Below are positions 16,439 to 24,797 of a DNA stretch of 64,000 bases, one piece after another. The DNA lies in NCBI GenBank assembly GCA_002293185.1, contig DBCS01000004.1:467174-531173 (forward strand), read 5' to 3'. This stretch comes from Flavobacteriales bacterium UBA952. Lineage in GTDB: Bacteria > Bacteroidota > Bacteroidia > Flavobacteriales_D > Crocinitomicaceae. Each line of letters begins with the position of its first letter. Position 1 is the stretch's first letter. Below the pieces are notes generated by a model that was given only the letters and a program-made list of their open reading frames with translations, was not told the origin of the DNA and ran no database searches. A program made the translations under genes and the position numbers.

Positions 16439-17305
16439 ATGAGACAGCTAAAAATAACCAAATCCATCACCAATAGAGAGAGTCAATCTCTAGATAAATA
16501 TCTACAAGATATCGGTCGTGAAGAACTCATAACCGCAGAACAAGAAGTTGAACTCGCCCGGCGAATAAAAGCCGGCGATCAAAAAGCATTAGAAAAACTT
16601 ACCAGAGCCAATTTGCGTTTTGTGGTCTCCGTTGCCAAGCAATACCAAAATCAAGGCCTTACCCTTCCCGACCTTATCAATGAAGGTAATTTGGGCCTCA
16701 TTAAAGCTGCTCAAAAATTTGACGAAACACGAGGTTTTAAGTTCATTTCTTATGCTGTTTGGTGGATTCGTCAGTCCATCCTACAAGCACTAGCCGAACA
16801 AGCACGTATTGTACGTTTACCTTTAAATCAAGTTGGTTCACTCAACAAAATCAACAAAGCGTTTTCTCGCTTAGAGCAAGAATTTGAGCGCCCGCCAAGT
16901 GCTGAAGAACTCGCCGAAGCGCTCGAGGTTCCTGAAGATAAAATCAAGGAAAGCTTAAATGTTTCTGGTCGTCATGTATCTATGGATGCACCACTTACCA
17001 CCAACGACGACGGCGGTACGCTCATGGATGTCATGTCTAACCCGGACTCTCCACGCACTGACCACATGCTCATGGCTGAATCATTGCAAAAAGAGATTGA
17101 ACGCTCTTTGAGCACCTTAACTGACAAAGAGCGTGAAATCATCCGCTTATTTTTCGGTATTGGCATGAATCACGGTCTTACCCTTGAAGAAATCGGAGCC
17201 AAATTCAACCTCACTCGGGAGCGCGTTCGACAAATTAAAGAGAAGGCCATTCGCCGACTCCGACACACCTCTCGAAACAAACTTTTGAAGTCATATCTCG
17301 GCTAA
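16439..17305 (+). CDS. rpoD: RNA polymerase primary sigma factor (RpoD/SigA)
   Basis: A 288-residue sigma-70 factor. It has the short Bacteroidota form lacking the large non-conserved region: region 1.2 (DKYLQDIGREELIT, about 19-32), region 2 with ANLRFVVSVAKQYQNQG and DLINEGNLGLI, region 3, and region 4 with LTLEEIGAKFNLTRERVRQI as the -35-element helix-turn-helix. This factor recognises the TAnnTTTG-type promoters seen in the window. The 160-bp upstream gap holds no exact TAnnTTTG match. A strong hairpin terminator follows. Confidence 0.95.
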   Translation: MRQLKITKSITNRESQSLDKYLQDIGREELITAEQEVELARRIKAGDQKALEKLTRANLRFVVSVAKQYQNQGLTLPDLINEGNLGLIKAAQKFDETRGFKFISYAVWWIRQSILQALAEQARIVRLPLNQVGSLNKINKAFSRLEQEFERPPSAEELAEALEVPEDKIKESLNVSGRHVSMDAPLTTNDDGGTLMDVMSNPDSPRTDHMLMAESLQKEIERSLSTLTDKEREIIRLFFGIGMNHGLTLEEIGAKFNLTRERVRQIKEKAIRRLRHTSRNKLLKSYLG

Positions 17306-17312
17306 TATATGG

Positions 17313-17346
17313 AAGGCTACCTACTTGTGAGGTAGCCTTTTTCTTT
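17313..17346 (+). terminator. Rho-independent terminator of rpoD
   Basis: A perfect 10-bp stem (17313-17322 with 17330-17339) around a 7-nt loop, followed by a T-rich run to 17346. It begins 7 nt after the rpoD stop and separates it from the GAPDH gene. Confidence 0.92.
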
Positions 17347-17384
17347 TCATCAACAATCAATTATCAACATCAATCAACAACAAC

Positions 17385-18830
17385 ATGGAAACCAAAGACG
17401 GTTATGAAAAAGAGCTCAATTTACATATTGAGCGAGAAAGAGCAGCTGTAAAATTACAAAGCAAAGTAGGAGAACTCCTATACGACAAGGGCATTGAGCT
17501 CGTTTTGTTTAGAAACCACCTTACCGATACCACGATCTCCGAAATTCTGAATTTACATGAATACGCAAGAAAGGTAGTCAACAAACCCATTGATGTCTTT
17601 ACCACAGCGGCTTTAGCCGAAATTTTGAGCACGCTCGATATCCCCGCTTCCAAATTAGACATCGGCCTTTTGGCAAGCGAATGGCTCGCTGGCCAGACCG
17701 AACAAAACGGAATGGCCCGTTTTCTTATGGAAAAATTAGGTGGTCTACAACATCCCCAGGCCATTGAACCCCGAGATGTCGTATTGTACGGGTTTGGGCG
17801 CATTGGTCGCTTGGCCGCGCGCGAACTCATCAAGCAAGCAGGAAAAGGCCAACAATTGCGCTTGCGTGCTATTGTGACACGTGGCGCTTCTGATGCAGAT
17901 ATTATTAAGCGTGCTTCCCTATTGCGCAATGACTCCGTTCACGGCGCATTTAAAGGCTCTGTCATTGAAGATCTGGCCGGAAAAAACCTAAATATCAATG
18001 GCCAAATTGTTCATATGATAGACGCTGCTAATCCAGAGGATATCGATTATACACAGTATGGTATCCAAAATGCCCTCATCATAGATAACACTGGGGTATT
18101 CACCAACAGAGAAGCTTTGGCCCGTCATCTGAAAGCGAAGGGGGTAGAAAAAGTACTACTCACCGCTCCTGGAAAAGAAATTCCAAATGTGGTCTACGGT
18201 ATCAATCAGCATACACTCGATGTAGAAAACGAAAATATTTTTTCTGCTGCTTCATGCACCACAAATGCGATATCGCCAATTTTAAAAATAATCAACGACG
18301 AATTTGGCGTTGTCAAAGGACACATCGAAACAGTTCACGCCTACACCAACGACCAAAATCTGCTCGACAACATGCACAAGAAACCTAGACGTGGGCGTTC
18401 AGCAGCTGTAAATATGGTCATCACCTCCACAGGGGCAGGATCAGCAGTAACAAAAGTGATTCCAGAACTTAAAGACAAGCTTACTGCCAATGCCGTACGG
18501 GTACCCACACCAAACGGATCATTAGCTATTTTGAGCCTAGAATTGGAAAAAAAGGTGAGCCTTGAACAAGTAAATGCAGCTGTTAAAAATGCTGCACTCC
18601 ACGGCGAATTAGTCAACCAAATTTACTATTCCTTTGATCCAGAACTCGTATCTTCGGATATCATTGGCAATACTTGCTGTAGCGTCTTTGACTCCAATGC
18701 CAGCATTGTATCTATAGATGGCAAAAATGTGGTGCTCTATGCCTGGTACGACAACGAATTTGGCTACACAAAGCAAGTGATCCGATTGGCAAAATACATA
18801 ACTCAAGTGCGCAGGGCTATTTACTATTAA
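17385..18830 (+). CDS. gap: Long-form glyceraldehyde-3-phosphate dehydrogenase
   Basis: A 481-residue protein, about 140 longer than ordinary GAPDH (about 335). The dehydrogenase starts around residue 131 with VVLYGFGRIGRLAAREL, the dinucleotide-binding motif; the catalytic Cys is Cys291 in SAASCTTNAISPI, and WYDNEFGYT marks the C-terminus. The N-terminal 130 residues form a charged, helical extra domain with no recognised fold. Long forms of this type occur in several marine proteobacteria and Bacteroidota. Cofactor preference (NAD or NADP) is not evident. The stop TAA overlaps the next ATG by one base (TAATG), coupling it to cmk. Confidence 0.92.
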   Translation: METKDGYEKELNLHIERERAAVKLQSKVGELLYDKGIELVLFRNHLTDTTISEILNLHEYARKVVNKPIDVFTTAALAEILSTLDIPASKLDIGLLASEWLAGQTEQNGMARFLMEKLGGLQHPQAIEPRDVVLYGFGRIGRLAARELIKQAGKGQQLRLRAIVTRGASDADIIKRASLLRNDSVHGAFKGSVIEDLAGKNLNINGQIVHMIDAANPEDIDYTQYGIQNALIIDNTGVFTNREALARHLKAKGVEKVLLTAPGKEIPNVVYGINQHTLDVENENIFSAASCTTNAISPILKIINDEFGVVKGHIETVHAYTNDQNLLDNMHKKPRRGRSAAVNMVITSTGAGSAVTKVIPELKDKLTANAVRVPTPNGSLAILSLELEKKVSLEQVNAAVKNAALHGELVNQIYYSFDPELVSSDIIGNTCCSVFDSNASIVSIDGKNVVLYAWYDNEFGYTKQVIRLAKYITQVRRAIYY

Positions 18831-19504
18831 TGCAAAAAAAAATCACCATAGCAATCGATGGCTTTGCAGCCTGTGGCAAAAGTACTTTAGCCAAATCCTT
18901 AGCGCAGGAACTTCATTATACGTTTATAGACTCCGGCGCCATGTATCGGGCCATAGCTTTTTATTGCCTCGAAAATCACTTGATAGACCACTCAGGTGAA
19001 ATCCAGCTCGATCACTTGGAAAAACACCTCGACAACATTCAAATTGAGATGAGTCCCGAACAAAAGATTTATTTGAATAAGCAGGATATCACAGATGCCA
19101 TTCGCACGCCGCGCGTTGCCAACGTGGTTTCTCAGGTGGCTAGCATTAAAACTGTTCGCAGCAAATTAGTTGAGATCCAACGGCAAATGGGTGCAAACGG
19201 TGGTATTGTGATGGATGGTCGGGACATCGGAACGGTGGTGTTTCCGAATGCCGAACTCAAAATTTTTGTGACGGCTTCTGCTGAGGTTAGAACACAGCGC
19301 CGTTTGGCAGAACTTATGGCAAAAGGAGAACGAACAGATACCCGAAGCGTACAGCAAAACTTACTTCAAAGAGATCATTTAGACAGCACAAGAAAAGAAA
19401 GTCCGCTGGCGCAGGCATCCGATGCAATTGTATTGGATACCTCTAATTTAAATCGGGAAGAACAATTGGCTTGGGCTTTGGAAAAAGTGCAGCGACTACT
19501 TTAA
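18830..19504 (+). CDS. cmk: Cytidylate kinase
   Basis: A 224-residue P-loop kinase that phosphorylates CMP and dCMP. The P-loop is DGFAACGKST (residues 10-19), DSGAMYRAIA is the nucleotide-binding segment, and VMDGRDIGTVVFPNA is the Cmk signature. Its ATG shares a base with the GAPDH stop. Convergent with the DUF2891 gene, with 10 nt between stops and no terminator hairpin visible there. Confidence 0.95.
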   Translation: MQKKITIAIDGFAACGKSTLAKSLAQELHYTFIDSGAMYRAIAFYCLENHLIDHSGEIQLDHLEKHLDNIQIEMSPEQKIYLNKQDITDAIRTPRVANVVSQVASIKTVRSKLVEIQRQMGANGGIVMDGRDIGTVVFPNAELKIFVTASAEVRTQRRLAELMAKGERTDTRSVQQNLLQRDHLDSTRKESPLAQASDAIVLDTSNLNREEQLAWALEKVQRLL

Positions 19505-19514
19505 TTGTAGTTTT

Positions 19515-20633
19515 TTAATCCTCGTAACCAATTAAAGCAAACACAGAAAACGACGACAACCAGTGGTCTATGTCGTAATTGTCTTTGCCTATGCTTTCTT
19601 GTGCGTAGTCCCACATGGCGTTCATTTGCGCTACCCAAACTTCTTTGGTTGCGGCATCTAAACTTTCTGCCGGCAGCGATTGAAGCATTCCGTTAAGGCA
19701 CCAAATCCGGTTTAGATGATAACCATCCCAATGAGATTCATAGCCGTCGTGTTTGTCTGTTTTCTTGATTTGTAAATCTTTTTTGGCTGTTTCTGCTCCG
19801 AACAAATCAGGACTAAATTTTTTGAGCCAAACCATATAATCTTCTTGGTCATAGACCTTTCGCATGAGGTCCGTAACGAGTAACGAAGCAGACATGAAGT
19901 CATACTCAAAAGGCTCGGCACGCAGTGGTGCTTTGGTCATTTTGCCATAATAACGCTTACTGGCCTTTAATGCTACTTTAAGTAAATCTTGATCGCCAAA
20001 AGTACGGGCATAGTCAATGGCAAATGATAAATTAAGCGAGGGTGCATCATGAGAACCAGACACTTCAACCTGCTTGACATCTTTCCAAACTACTTGTGCA
20101 GCAGCAGCACACAAACGGTGGAGCGGTCCAAGATTAGTTAACCAGCGCTCGGCATCGGGGTCGTTCCAACGGGCAAGCTCGTCGGCAACCTTAAGCAGCC
20201 ATCCTTGTCCATAAGGAAATTCAAAAACGTAACGTTCATTATTGGTTTCGAAGTAATTATACTCTTGAAGGATATTCGCTTCACTGAAACTTTCATCCAA
20301 TTTTACCCTTATTGCTGCTGCCTCTGGAATGTCCGGGAAAGATTTTAAGATTTTAATTAGCGCCCAATGGTTATGAACAGCGCTGTGCCAATCATAACAA
20401 CCGTAAAAAGCAGGCCAGATATCCACAGGGGTTTGGGTATCTCCCGGTTGACGCAATGCACGGTAGTAATAATGTGGGGTTGGCTTAGCGGTGCAATCTA
20501 AAGATAGTTTTGCAAAATAAGATGCGCCTGCCGAAGAAAGGGTATAACGGCCGTCAGGAGTGCTATTTACTAACTGAGCAAAAAAGAAATTTGCACTTAA
20601 AAAAGCGCTGAAGAAGATGGAAAATTTGAGCAT
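19515..20633 (-). CDS. Exported DUF2891 family protein
   Basis: A 372-residue protein with a signal peptide (MLKFSIFFSAFLSANFFFAQ) from the ATG at 20633. The family core includes DIWPAFYGCYDWHSAVHNHW and, later, YESHWDGYHLNRIWCLNGM, rich in Trp and His. The helical repeat pattern suggests an alpha/alpha toroid, as in some glycosidases and lyases, but no activity is established for DUF2891. An in-frame start 41 codons upstream was rejected because it lacks a signal and overlaps the upstream gene. It lies 19 nt after the stop of the unknown membrane protein, likely co-transcribed. Confidence 0.86.
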   Translation of the reverse strand: MLKFSIFFSAFLSANFFFAQLVNSTPDGRYTLSSAGASYFAKLSLDCTAKPTPHYYYRALRQPGDTQTPVDIWPAFYGCYDWHSAVHNHWALIKILKSFPDIPEAAAIRVKLDESFSEANILQEYNYFETNNERYVFEFPYGQGWLLKVADELARWNDPDAERWLTNLGPLHRLCAAAAQVVWKDVKQVEVSGSHDAPSLNLSFAIDYARTFGDQDLLKVALKASKRYYGKMTKAPLRAEPFEYDFMSASLLVTDLMRKVYDQEDYMVWLKKFSPDLFGAETAKKDLQIKKTDKHDGYESHWDGYHLNRIWCLNGMLQSLPAESLDAATKEVWVAQMNAMWDYAQESIGKDNYDIDHWLSSFSVFALIGYED

Positions 20634-20652
20634 GCGTTGAGGTGTTAAAAAA

Positions 20653-22020
20653 TCAGGAGTTGATCGGTTTCTTGAATCCGTTCTTGAAAATAGACAAGGA
20701 TTCTGTTCCGATACCGACAATGGATACAATATTGAGCGGAAACTCGAGCAAAACATGAGAAAAACTCAAGAAAAACAACAAGCTTAAACCCAAAGAGTAA
20801 TCATAGGTATAGAAAACAGAAGCAGCTATCCAAGTAACTATAACCACGATGAACCGAACTTTAGGCACCTTATGCCAACGTATAATTTCCGTTTTACTGA
20901 ACCAATTGAGGTAGTGATACAAATAGGCAAAGGCAATAAAGCGCATGAGCATAACACCTACTTCAGAAAAATAGATCAGCGCATCCGTTTCTTTTTTACT
21001 GGGCGACTTCATGAGTTTACGAGGGAGCGGTTCAAAACGGTATTCGTTGATACTATTGATGTAACGGCTGGAGGTATCGAAAAAGTAAAGCAAGTGGTCG
21101 TATTGAAACGCAGGCGACAAATTGGCCATATTGATGCGCATTGGTTTGATCACAAATGGGCGGTTGGCAATTTTAGACAAGGAATCGGTGTGCGCTATAA
21201 ATGCGGAGGTATCGATGAGACCCTGACGTAAGAAGTAACTTTTGTTGCCCTCTTTGGTAATGATGTCGAGGTATTCTTTATTGGTCAGTTTTTGATCCTC
21301 GATGAGCTCAAAATGATCCAAAATAAGATAGTTGGTATTGTAAAATCCATCTCCCTTTGCGTAGTAGGCCTCTTTTCCGAATTTAGAAAGAAAAGGACTT
21401 TTGGTATCGACAGGAAGGGTAAAGACCAGAACAATTGGAACCAAAACAAAACCGACCATTTGCAAAAGACCAGACTTACTGCGGGATTTCAGCGCGCCAT
21501 AAAGCATAAAGAGCCCCGTAAATAAATACACATGAATGAGCGTAGGTATCAATGCTGTGAGTGCAAAAATAGTGGTGCTGTCTGCGTTTTCAGCAGCACG
21601 TTCTGGGCTCAGCCAACCACCAACAAAAATAAAAAGCAAAAAAATTGCCAAAAGCTTGATCCAAATACTTTTAACCAAGGCAAACAAAATAGAGGCGAAG
21701 AGTGCAAAAACCAAAAGTTTGTCAAAAAGATTCATTTCTACAAAGTAATCGTAGACATCTTGACTCACTCCAAAGTCTTTGGCAAAGGCCGCGTATGACA
21801 AAAGGACGCCTACAATAAGCAAAACAAGGTAGTCCCACTTTCCTTTGGCAAAGTATTGGCGGTCGTGGAGCCAACTGATTTCGGTGAGGTAGTGCAAAGG
21901 CCCCAAATAGGCATAGGCTAAAAGAAAGGTTTCAAAAGGAAAGTAGTAGGCCAAAACAGCGGTCAATACCATGAGTCCGATGTTGAGGTAGTTGATGCGA
22001 TCTGCTTTTAGCACATTCAT
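20653..22020 (-). CDS. Unknown polytopic membrane protein
   Basis: A 455-residue integral membrane protein that I do not recognise. About six hydrophobic helices occupy residues 10-200, a soluble region of about 140 residues follows (205-345), then three more helices. Two short motifs recur at the membrane: GPLHYLTEISWLHDR (about 40-54) and LSFSHVLLEFPLN (about 422-434), each with a His two to four residues before a Glu. Paired intramembrane His/Glu motifs occur in some metal-dependent membrane enzymes, but I cannot place this protein in a family. It precedes the DUF2891 gene by 19 nt. Confidence 0.75.
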   Translation of the reverse strand: MNVLKADRINYLNIGLMVLTAVLAYYFPFETFLLAYAYLGPLHYLTEISWLHDRQYFAKGKWDYLVLLIVGVLLSYAAFAKDFGVSQDVYDYFVEMNLFDKLLVFALFASILFALVKSIWIKLLAIFLLFIFVGGWLSPERAAENADSTTIFALTALIPTLIHVYLFTGLFMLYGALKSRSKSGLLQMVGFVLVPIVLVFTLPVDTKSPFLSKFGKEAYYAKGDGFYNTNYLILDHFELIEDQKLTNKEYLDIITKEGNKSYFLRQGLIDTSAFIAHTDSLSKIANRPFVIKPMRINMANLSPAFQYDHLLYFFDTSSRYINSINEYRFEPLPRKLMKSPSKKETDALIYFSEVGVMLMRFIAFAYLYHYLNWFSKTEIIRWHKVPKVRFIVVIVTWIAASVFYTYDYSLGLSLLFFLSFSHVLLEFPLNIVSIVGIGTESLSIFKNGFKKPINS

Positions 22021-22102
22021 TTACTTCGTTTTAAAGTATATACAAATTTAAGCAAAGCTTGTTTAGAAAAATAGTGATCTCATTCATTTATTTCTGAGCG
22101 AA

Positions 22103-24796
22103 TTAGTCAGGATCGGACGCTTCTGAAAAAAGTGGAATTTGGTCGGGGTTGTCGTCTTCTTTTTTGGAGAGATCCCACTCCATTGAAGGTGTTTCGACTT
22201 CATCCTCTAATAATTCGACTTCATCAAGTATTTCTTGCTCTTGCGGCCATGGTTCAGGGCTTTCGTCAATAGGGTGCGTAAGTACAATTTCTTTGACCTT
22301 CATTTTGGTTATTTGATTGCCCTGTGCTTTCATTCCCTTTACATCGATTAAATCAGCCAAATTGAATATTTGATCAGGCAAATTCTTGGTTTCTTTCAGT
22401 AATTTGTTAAAAACAATGCGTGCCTCGGGTCTAAATGCTGTTGAAACAACATCTAAATAAGAACCTGGTGCTTCTGTAATAAAACTCACGCGTTTATCTT
22501 GGGTAATCTCACAAGTAAAACGTTTGATGTAATGTAACTCTTTCTCGGCATCGAAATAAACTGCAGAAATAGGCCGGTCTTGGATCCATTTCTCAATATG
22601 GATCATGTCTTCATCGAAGTGAGTTGCTAAATCAAAGCTACTGAGACGGTACTCTCCATTTTTATAAAGTGTCAGAATTCGGTCCTCGCCTTTAAAGGAG
22701 CCAAGGAATTTACCCCTACCCTCATCGTTGAGGCGCCCCACAACGGTATCGTGCCAAATTTTACGGGCAGCAAGCGTGGAGCCACCAACCTCTTTTTGTA
22801 CAATTTTTTGAATAATCTCTTTGGTGACGCGGTTACCTGCAGAGTTTCGACCTTTGATGAGCAAAGCGCCGAGGTCGATGTCGAAACGCAAACGCTTAAG
22901 GTGGGGCCTCGGACGCAAAAAGACACTTATTACTTCGCGTTCACCGTTGGGGTGTACGCTAAAATAGAGCATTTTTGAACCTTTAGTGCCTTTGGTGAGG
23001 TCGTATTCGGTGTCTCGGGTAATGGAATTGACGTAGAAACGCTTCATCATGGTGGGGCCACCCGTACCATCTTGATAAAAAAGGTGGTAAATGGTGCGGG
23101 TATCACCTTTTTTCCAAACATTGGCATAAATAAGACCCTTCCCAATAAATTTCTTATCGGCAACCTTTGTAATCATTAGCTTGCCCGAGGAGAAAAAGCA
23201 AATAATGTCGTCTATTTCTGAACAATCACAAACCGCTTCGTTTTTCTTTAGACCAAAGCCAATAAAGCCTTCTTCGTAATCAACGTAAAGCTTGCGGTTG
23301 GCAATAATCACTTTAGATGCTGAAATAGTATCAAAAGTTTTGATTTCGGTTTTGCGTTCCCGACCTGCGCCAAAGCGTTTTTTAAGATCCTTGAAGTAAT
23401 CGATTGCGTAGTCCACAAGATGCGCTAAATGATGCTTCACTTGGAGCATTTCTTCTTCAATTTTGAGCAGTGCCTCGTCTGCTTTGTCTGCATCGAAGCG
23501 GGTAATGCGGATCATTGGGATCTGCGTCAGTTTATGCAAATCCTCGTCTTGAATCTCGCGGAGGAGTTGTTTATGGAAGGGTTTAAACCGCTCGTAGAGG
23601 TAAACATAAAGGGTTTCGCGATCACTATAGAGCTTGAAATCGATGTACATTTCGTGATTGATAAAAAGCTTCTCGAGTGTTGAAAAATGCCATTGGCGCT
23701 CGAGCTCGTCTAGTTTGATTTCTAGTTCTAAGCGCAAGAGCTTGACGGTATGGTCTGTATTGACCTTCAGTATTTCGGTGATGCCCATGAAGCGCGGGCG
23801 CTCGCCGTCGATTATTGAAGAGTTCGGCGAAACCGAGACTTCGCAATCCGTGAAAGCAAAGAGCGCATCAATTGTTTTGTCTGGCGATACACCTGGTGCG
23901 AGATGCACTATAATTTCGGCTTCTGAAGAGGTGTTGTCTTCAATTTTTTTAATCTTGATCTTGGCTTTATCGTTGGCTTTGATTACCGATTCAATCAAGG
24001 AAGTAGTGGTGGTGCCGTAGGGTATTTCGTTGATAATAAGTGTTTTGTTATCTACTTTTCTAATTTTGGCACGGATGCGGACACGCCCGCCACGCAAGCC
24101 GTCGTTGTACCCAGAAAAATCGGCCATACCGCCATTCGGAAAATCAGGTAAAATTTCAACCTTTTTACCGCGCAAATGATTGATTGATTGATCGATAAGC
24201 TCGATAAAGTTGTGCGGCAAAAACTTACAAGCCATTCCGACCGCAATTCCTTCTGCTCCTTGAGCGAGTAATAAAGGAAATTTCATGGGCAGTTGCTGCG
24301 GTTCTTTGTTACGGCCATCGTAAGACGACAACCAATTGGTGGTTTTGGGATTAAATGCGACGTGCAAAGCAAACTTGGAAAGCCGCGCTTCGATATAGCG
24401 TGCAGCAGCAGCGCCATCTCCGGTAAGCGTGTTGCCCCAGTTTCCTTGGCAGTCTATCATAAGGTCTTTTTGACCAATCTGCACGAGTGCATCACCTATA
24501 GAGGCATCGCCATGCGGATGGTATTTCATGGTATTGCCAATGATGTTCGCCACCTTGTTGTAACGACCATCTTCCATTTCTCGCATGGAATGCAAAATAC
24601 GGCGTTGCACCGGCTTTAAGCCGTCGTACAAACTAGGGACAGCGCGTTCTAAGATCACGTAACTCGCGTAGTCTAAGAACCAATTTTGATACAAGCCGTT
24701 GAGCGGTACAATTTTGTCGTCAACGTGTTGTTTCTCAAATGGATTATGGCCACTTTCTTCTTGTGGAATTTGGTCTTCTATTTCGTCTTCTGCCAT
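22103..24796 (-). CDS. parC: DNA topoisomerase IV subunit A (GyrA/ParC family)
   Basis: An 897-residue type IIA topoisomerase subunit that cleaves and rejoins DNA and, with ParE, decatenates chromosomes. The active-site Tyr is Tyr134 in AAARYIEARL. HPHGDASIGDAL (about 93-104) is the region that carries quinolone-resistance changes in GyrA/ParC. The C-terminal third is a degenerate beta-pinwheel without the GyrA-box QRRGGKG, favouring topoisomerase IV over gyrase, and the tail is very acidic. It starts 1 nt after the parE stop. Confidence 0.9.
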   Translation of the reverse strand: MAEDEIEDQIPQEESGHNPFEKQHVDDKIVPLNGLYQNWFLDYASYVILERAVPSLYDGLKPVQRRILHSMREMEDGRYNKVANIIGNTMKYHPHGDASIGDALVQIGQKDLMIDCQGNWGNTLTGDGAAAARYIEARLSKFALHVAFNPKTTNWLSSYDGRNKEPQQLPMKFPLLLAQGAEGIAVGMACKFLPHNFIELIDQSINHLRGKKVEILPDFPNGGMADFSGYNDGLRGGRVRIRAKIRKVDNKTLIINEIPYGTTTTSLIESVIKANDKAKIKIKKIEDNTSSEAEIIVHLAPGVSPDKTIDALFAFTDCEVSVSPNSSIIDGERPRFMGITEILKVNTDHTVKLLRLELEIKLDELERQWHFSTLEKLFINHEMYIDFKLYSDRETLYVYLYERFKPFHKQLLREIQDEDLHKLTQIPMIRITRFDADKADEALLKIEEEMLQVKHHLAHLVDYAIDYFKDLKKRFGAGRERKTEIKTFDTISASKVIIANRKLYVDYEEGFIGFGLKKNEAVCDCSEIDDIICFFSSGKLMITKVADKKFIGKGLIYANVWKKGDTRTIYHLFYQDGTGGPTMMKRFYVNSITRDTEYDLTKGTKGSKMLYFSVHPNGEREVISVFLRPRPHLKRLRFDIDLGALLIKGRNSAGNRVTKEIIQKIVQKEVGGSTLAARKIWHDTVVGRLNDEGRGKFLGSFKGEDRILTLYKNGEYRLSSFDLATHFDEDMIHIEKWIQDRPISAVYFDAEKELHYIKRFTCEITQDKRVSFITEAPGSYLDVVSTAFRPEARIVFNKLLKETKNLPDQIFNLADLIDVKGMKAQGNQITKMKVKEIVLTHPIDESPEPWPQEQEILDEVELLEDEVETPSMEWDLSKKEDDNPDQIPLFSEASDPD

Positions 24797-24797
24797 A

